Of a DNA stretch of 64,000 nucleotides, positions 61,239 to 64,000 are shown piece by piece. Origin of the DNA: a virus; IMG/VR virus record IMGVR_UViG_3300034283_001774, positions 62,001 through 126,000 of that record; one strand, 5' to 3'. The stretch's first letter is position 1. Every line of letters begins with the position of its first letter. The notes beneath the pieces are model-generated. The model had not been told where the DNA came from. It saw only the letters and a list, made by a program, of their open reading frames with translations, and did not search any database. The translations under genes and the position numbers were made by a program.

Positions 61239-61538
61239 ATGAAAGAGTTTATTCAAAAATACCAAAAAGCAATTGTAGGAACTGGCGCCGTAGCTGTGTT
61301 AGTACTATGTTACTTCCAACAAAAAGAACTGGCTAAATTAAGAAGTGAGCATGTAGAGGTATCAACCGTACCATATGTGATTGATTCTATACAACACGTA
61401 GTAGATAGTTTGGAAGATGAATTATTTATTAAACACATTACAAACGGAAGATACGAACTAACATTTGAGCACCTAAAAGAAGTGAATCCGAAATTGGGTC
61501 AAGAGATGGAAGATTGGATGTCTCACAATACTGAATAA
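61239..61538 (+). CDS. Membrane-anchored hypothetical protein, 99 aa
   Basis: 99 residues with a membrane helix (~11-27, [16 protein letters not shown]) and a coiled soluble domain. Not recognised. 2 nt before the IscA gene. Confidence 0.68.
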   Translation: MKEFIQKYQKAIVGTGAVAVLVLCYFQQKELAKLRSEHVEVSTVPYVIDSIQHVVDSLEDELFIKHITNGRYELTFEHLKEVNPKLGQEMEDWMSHNTE

Positions 61539-61540
61539 TT

Positions 61541-61873
61541 ATGGTAACACTACAACCTAAAGCATTAGAGCATGTAATTGAATTAATGGTGGAAGGTGGT
61601 TTAACACCTGATACGCATAACTTACGAGTTGGTGTGAAGGGTGGTGGGTGTAGTGGATTATCTTACACAATGGATTTTGATGATAAGATAGAACCAACCG
61701 ATGAAGTAGTTCAGGTGGATGGTGGATTGAAAGTAGTAATTGATAGAAAGAGTTTACTATATCTTTATGGTACTCAATTAACATATTCAGATGGATTAAA
61801 TGGTAAAGGATTCCAATGGGAAAATCCAAACGCTAGTAGAACCTGTGGATGTGGTGAATCATTCTCCCTATGA
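61541..61873 (+). CDS. iscA: IscA/HesB-like Fe-S carrier
   Basis: 110 residues. The three ligand cysteines are C37 (GGGCSGLSY), C102 and C104 (RTCGCGESF), all in IscA positions. It carries Fe-S clusters from IscU to apo-proteins. Overlaps the next start by 4 nt. Confidence 0.92.
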   Translation: MVTLQPKALEHVIELMVEGGLTPDTHNLRVGVKGGGCSGLSYTMDFDDKIEPTDEVVQVDGGLKVVIDRKSLLYLYGTQLTYSDGLNGKGFQWENPNASRTCGCGESFSL

Positions 61874-62052
61874 TAAAAAATATACTGATTAAATTATTGA
61901 CCTATCTAATTATGTTACCGATAATTGCTATTGGTATAATTGTAGCTATTGTTTGGAATACATACTTAATTTTTAATTACATATTTTTTAGATTAAAAAG
62001 AAAATGGGCAGCGGGTATAAAAGAGGTCAAAAAAACGAGTCCTAAACAATAA
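61870..62052 (+). CDS. Small membrane protein, 60 aa
   Basis: 60 residues with a hydrophobic helix (~8-35, [20 protein letters not shown]) and a basic tail ([19 protein letters not shown]). Not recognised. Confidence 0.65.
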   Translation: MIKNILIKLLTYLIMLPIIAIGIIVAIVWNTYLIFNYIFFRLKRKWAAGIKEVKKTSPKQ

Positions 62053-62062
62053 TCATACTTAT

Positions 62063-62188
62063 ATGGGTAAAAAACCTAATAAGATGAGATTAACTAAAAA
62101 ACAAAAGAAGGCACGTATCCATAATAAGATAGCTAAAAAGAGTAGGGCAGTCCTTTACAAGAAGGGGTTATTTGGGAGAAAAACCTAA
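62063..62188 (+). CDS. Tiny very basic protein, 41 aa
   Basis: 41 residues with 14-15 Lys (MRLTKKQKKARIHNKIAKKSR). Length, charge and style match the tiny gene at 49232. Possible nucleic-acid binding. ATG at 62063, TAA at 62186-62188. Confidence 0.6.
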   Translation: MGKKPNKMRLTKKQKKARIHNKIAKKSRAVLYKKGLFGRKT

Positions 62189-62230
62189 AAACCTATAAGA
62201 TATTTAACTACTTGCATGCCATCCAAGAAA

Positions 62231-62319
62231 CCACCACGAAATCGTTCTGGTGGGATTAAAAAACACCCATAACCCATTGAAAATCAACTGATTATAAGTC
62301 ATTGAAAATCAATGGGTTA
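62231..62319. repeat. Intergenic repeats and stems, inverted copy of the TTGATTTTCAATG family
   Basis: CCACCA (62231-62236) pairs with TGGTGG (62248-62253). TAACCCATTG (62270-62279) pairs perfectly with CAATGGGTTA (62310-62319). CATTGAAAATCAA occurs twice (62275-62287 and 62300-62312), the reverse complement of the 53361 repeat. No gene is seen between 62189 and 62372. Confidence 0.65.
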
Positions 62320-62323
62320 TTTA

Positions 62324-62355
62324 TTTGGTAGAATCGGTAAAATTTCGTATATTTG
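62324..62355 (+). promoter_or_regulatory. Bacteroidetes-type promoter before the HAD gene
   Basis: TTTGG at 62324-62328 and TATATTTG at 62348-62355, 24 nt apart. ATG at 62373. Confidence 0.82.
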
Positions 62356-62372
62356 TATATAAATAAAAAGTT

Positions 62373-62912
62373 ATGAGACGTAAGATTATTTTCATTGATG
62401 TAGATGGACCGTTGGCGTGGGGAACGTGGGGTGATGGCAGAGTTACCCTAAATGAAGCAACTAAAACTTTTACGATACCATACCCTTGGGTTGAAGAAGA
62501 TTGTCAAGCACTTGAAAAAATTTGTAATGAAACCAATGCAAGTTTGGTAGTGAGTTCAGATTGGAAAAAACATTTTAGTTTTATTCAGTTAAAGCGTATA
62601 TTTCAATACTATGGAATTACGGCACCAATTGTAGATATCACAACCCATATGAGTACCAGACAAATGGGAATTTGGAATAAGATGAGTAATTCAACTTTGG
62701 AATTTGATAGAGCACATCAAATTGTAAAATGGGCAAAGGATAATAAGATTAGTAATTGGATTGCAATTGATGATATGAAATTAAGTGCAGAGTTCAAATG
62801 GATGAAACCTCGTATTCCAATGTGGAGGCATGTGCAGGTTGATGGTGATTTTGGGATTGGTGGACGATTAAGAGATAAAATTGATGAATGTATTAATAAA
62901 TTAAACCGATAA
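62373..62912 (+). CDS. HAD-like phosphatase, 179 aa
   Basis: 179 residues. FIDVDGPL (D9, D11) is HAD motif I; LVVSSDWKKH is motif II; AIDDMKLS near ~130 is motif IV. The family includes end-repair phosphatases. Position before an AAA ATPase gives no clear clue. 2 nt before the next ATG. Confidence 0.78.
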   Translation: MRRKIIFIDVDGPLAWGTWGDGRVTLNEATKTFTIPYPWVEEDCQALEKICNETNASLVVSSDWKKHFSFIQLKRIFQYYGITAPIVDITTHMSTRQMGIWNKMSNSTLEFDRAHQIVKWAKDNKISNWIAIDDMKLSAEFKWMKPRIPMWRHVQVDGDFGIGGRLRDKIDECINKLNR

Positions 62913-62914
62913 AA

Positions 62915-64000
62915 ATGAGTAAAAGACAGCAAGTTTTAGAAAACGAAAGAAAACTTATTGAGAAATTGCAGAGTGATATGTTGGATGAATTGAATCTTGA
63001 ATTAGATGGAGATGTTCCAGAAGAACTTCTTGATGCAATTAGAAATGCTCACGATGAAGCGGTTGGTAGTGGCGGTAGTGCTACTAATGAAGTAACAACC
63101 GGTCAACCATATCGTTTGAGTGATTCGGATGATTTTCCATTCGGTACTTATGTTCAAAATCAAACAGGTAGAATTGTAACAAAACATTTCCGAATTAGTG
63201 ATGAATACCAAATCAAACAGGCTCCGTTTCTTGCTATGGTTAAGGATATGGGTTTTAATAAAATTTATGTCAGAGAGTACTATGGGCACAATAATTATGG
63301 AGCAACAGAAGTGTGGGAAAAAAGAACAGGTGGTTCAGTTACATTGATTAATATATCCAATGTAATTCGTAAGTGGACGGCCAAAGTTAAGAAATCATTC
63401 AAAGATAGTATTGGTGTAGATGTACAAGTGTTTTCAAATGATGAATCTCAATTATATACCGAATTGGTTGAGAAGATTATCGGTTTAGGTAAGAAACGAA
63501 AGCACGAAAGTAATAATATCGCATTGGTTATCCAAACTCCAAGAGGATATGATACAACATCGTTTGAATTACCTGACCAGAAGTTAGATATTGAGTTGGG
63601 ATATGGTAAGGCATTTAAACCAATCCACGAAAAGATTATCAATACACTTAATAAAAAGAATGGTAAAGGATTAGTTCTATTGCATGGAACACCGGGTACT
63701 GGTAAGACTCACTACTTAAAGTATATCGCAAGTAAGATTAAGGATAAGAGAGTTCTATTCATCCCACCATACTTGGCAGATTTCATCACATCACCGGAGA
63801 TGACACCTTTCCTAATTCAAAATAGTAATTCAATTCTATTCATTGAAGATGCGGAAAGAGTAATTACGGATAGAAACAATGGTGGAGCTAATGGGGTATC
63901 AAACATCCTTAACATTACCGATGGTATATTAAGTGATATTCTAAAAATTCAAATTGTGGCAACATTCAATATGGATAAAGCTAAGATTGATTCGGCACTA
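62915..64000 (+). CDS. AAA ATPase, 3' end outside window (partial)
   Basis: 362 residues visible, frame open to the last base. Residues ~1-220 are a helical and beta N-terminal region (FGTYVQNQTGRIV). The AAA domain has Walker A GTPGTGKT and Walker B SILFIEDAERV (~310-320), with TFNMD sensor 1 at ~355. The type resembles BCS1/FtsH-like AAA ATPases. The remainder of the AAA domain lies beyond 64000. Confidence 0.85.
   Translation, partial: MSKRQQVLENERKLIEKLQSDMLDELNLELDGDVPEELLDAIRNAHDEAVGSGGSATNEVTTGQPYRLSDSDDFPFGTYVQNQTGRIVTKHFRISDEYQIKQAPFLAMVKDMGFNKIYVREYYGHNNYGATEVWEKRTGGSVTLINISNVIRKWTAKVKKSFKDSIGVDVQVFSNDESQLYTELVEKIIGLGKKRKHESNNIALVIQTPRGYDTTSFELPDQKLDIELGYGKAFKPIHEKIINTLNKKNGKGLVLLHGTPGTGKTHYLKYIASKIKDKRVLFIPPYLADFITSPEMTPFLIQNSNSILFIEDAERVITDRNNGGANGVSNILNITDGILSDILKIQIVATFNMDKAKIDSAL

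Noticed and set aside
1-64000. tRNA genes
   Set aside because: No cloverleaf or CCA-ended candidate was recognised by eye in the gaps, which are short and AT-rich; a tRNAscan run was not possible.

Overview
This window comes from a large double-stranded DNA phage of the T4-like type that infects a Bacteroidetes bacterium. Every gene I can support is on the + strand, the DNA is AT-rich, and genes are packed with short gaps or stop/start overlaps. The phage assignment rests on a nearly complete T4-style replisome: gp32 SSB, UvsX recombinase, FEN/RNase H nuclease, gp41 helicase, gp45 clamp, gp43 polymerase, gp44/gp62 clamp loader. The host assignment rests on three things. Fourteen intergenic sites match the Bacteroidetes promoter (TTTG, then TAnnTTTG about 24 nt further on). 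Gene starts lack Shine-Dalgarno sequences. Several small proteins (DUF5522, DUF4494, an H1-like protein, a bS21-like protein) belong to families typical of, or matched to, that phylum.

Layout. 0-3.4 kb: end of a possible virion/lysis region (partial unknown gene, GH19 endolysin, repeat protein), closed by a strong terminator. 3.4-23.7 kb: replication and nucleotide metabolism (gp32, uvsX, FEN, helicase, class II ribonucleotide reductase, thioredoxin, clamp, polymerase, dUTPase, clamp loader, Cas4/AddB-like nuclease), interrupted by an AsnB-GNAT-methyltransferase-methyltransferase operon and a third related methyltransferase. 23.7-32.1 kb: two GT-B glycosyltransferases, a 1083-residue collagen-like (Gly-Ser-Ser/Gly-Thr-Ser) fiber and a subtilisin-like protease. 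32.1-43.9 kb: a sugar/glycan operon with many glycosyltransferases, two sugar nucleotidyltransferases, a cupin, a UDP-GlcNAc 2-epimerase, an FkbM methyltransferase and, unexpectedly, a RuBisCO-like protein. 43.9-49.5 kb: small genes including a bS21-like ribosomal protein, an APS kinase, an HxGH nucleotidyltransferase, DUF2061, an HNH protein and a P-loop kinase. 49.5-53.4 kb: a second surface/glycan block (WavE-like proteins, GDPD-like, SET domain, sulfotransferase). 53.4-57.1 kb: a VWA protein with an HExxH motif and a MoxR/CobS-like AAA ATPase. 57.2-64 kb: GTP cyclohydrolase I, IscU- and IscA-like Fe-S proteins, many tiny genes, a HAD protein and an AAA ATPase cut off by the window end.

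How the parts may work together. The replisome and nucleotide genes make phage DNA; NrdJ needs adenosylcobalamin and a thiol reductant, and a thioredoxin follows it. The IscU/IscA pair could supply the Fe-S cluster predicted in the nuclease at 22.8 kb. The glycosyltransferases lie on both sides of a Ser/Thr-rich fiber, so virion glycosylation is a reasonable hypothesis; APS kinase and sulfotransferase suggest that some glycan or protein may be sulfated. The most unusual gene is the RuBisCO-like protein at 36.15-37.34 kb: it keeps the Lys-x-Asp-Glu metal site but lacks several residues needed for CO2 fixation, so I read it as an enzyme acting on a sugar phosphate or related compound in the glycan pathway.

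Limits: all calls come from reading motifs by eye, with no database search. I saw no tRNA, CRISPR array, integrase, transposase or reverse transcriptase, but I did not scan tRNAs computationally. No stretch longer than about 300 bases lacks a gene.
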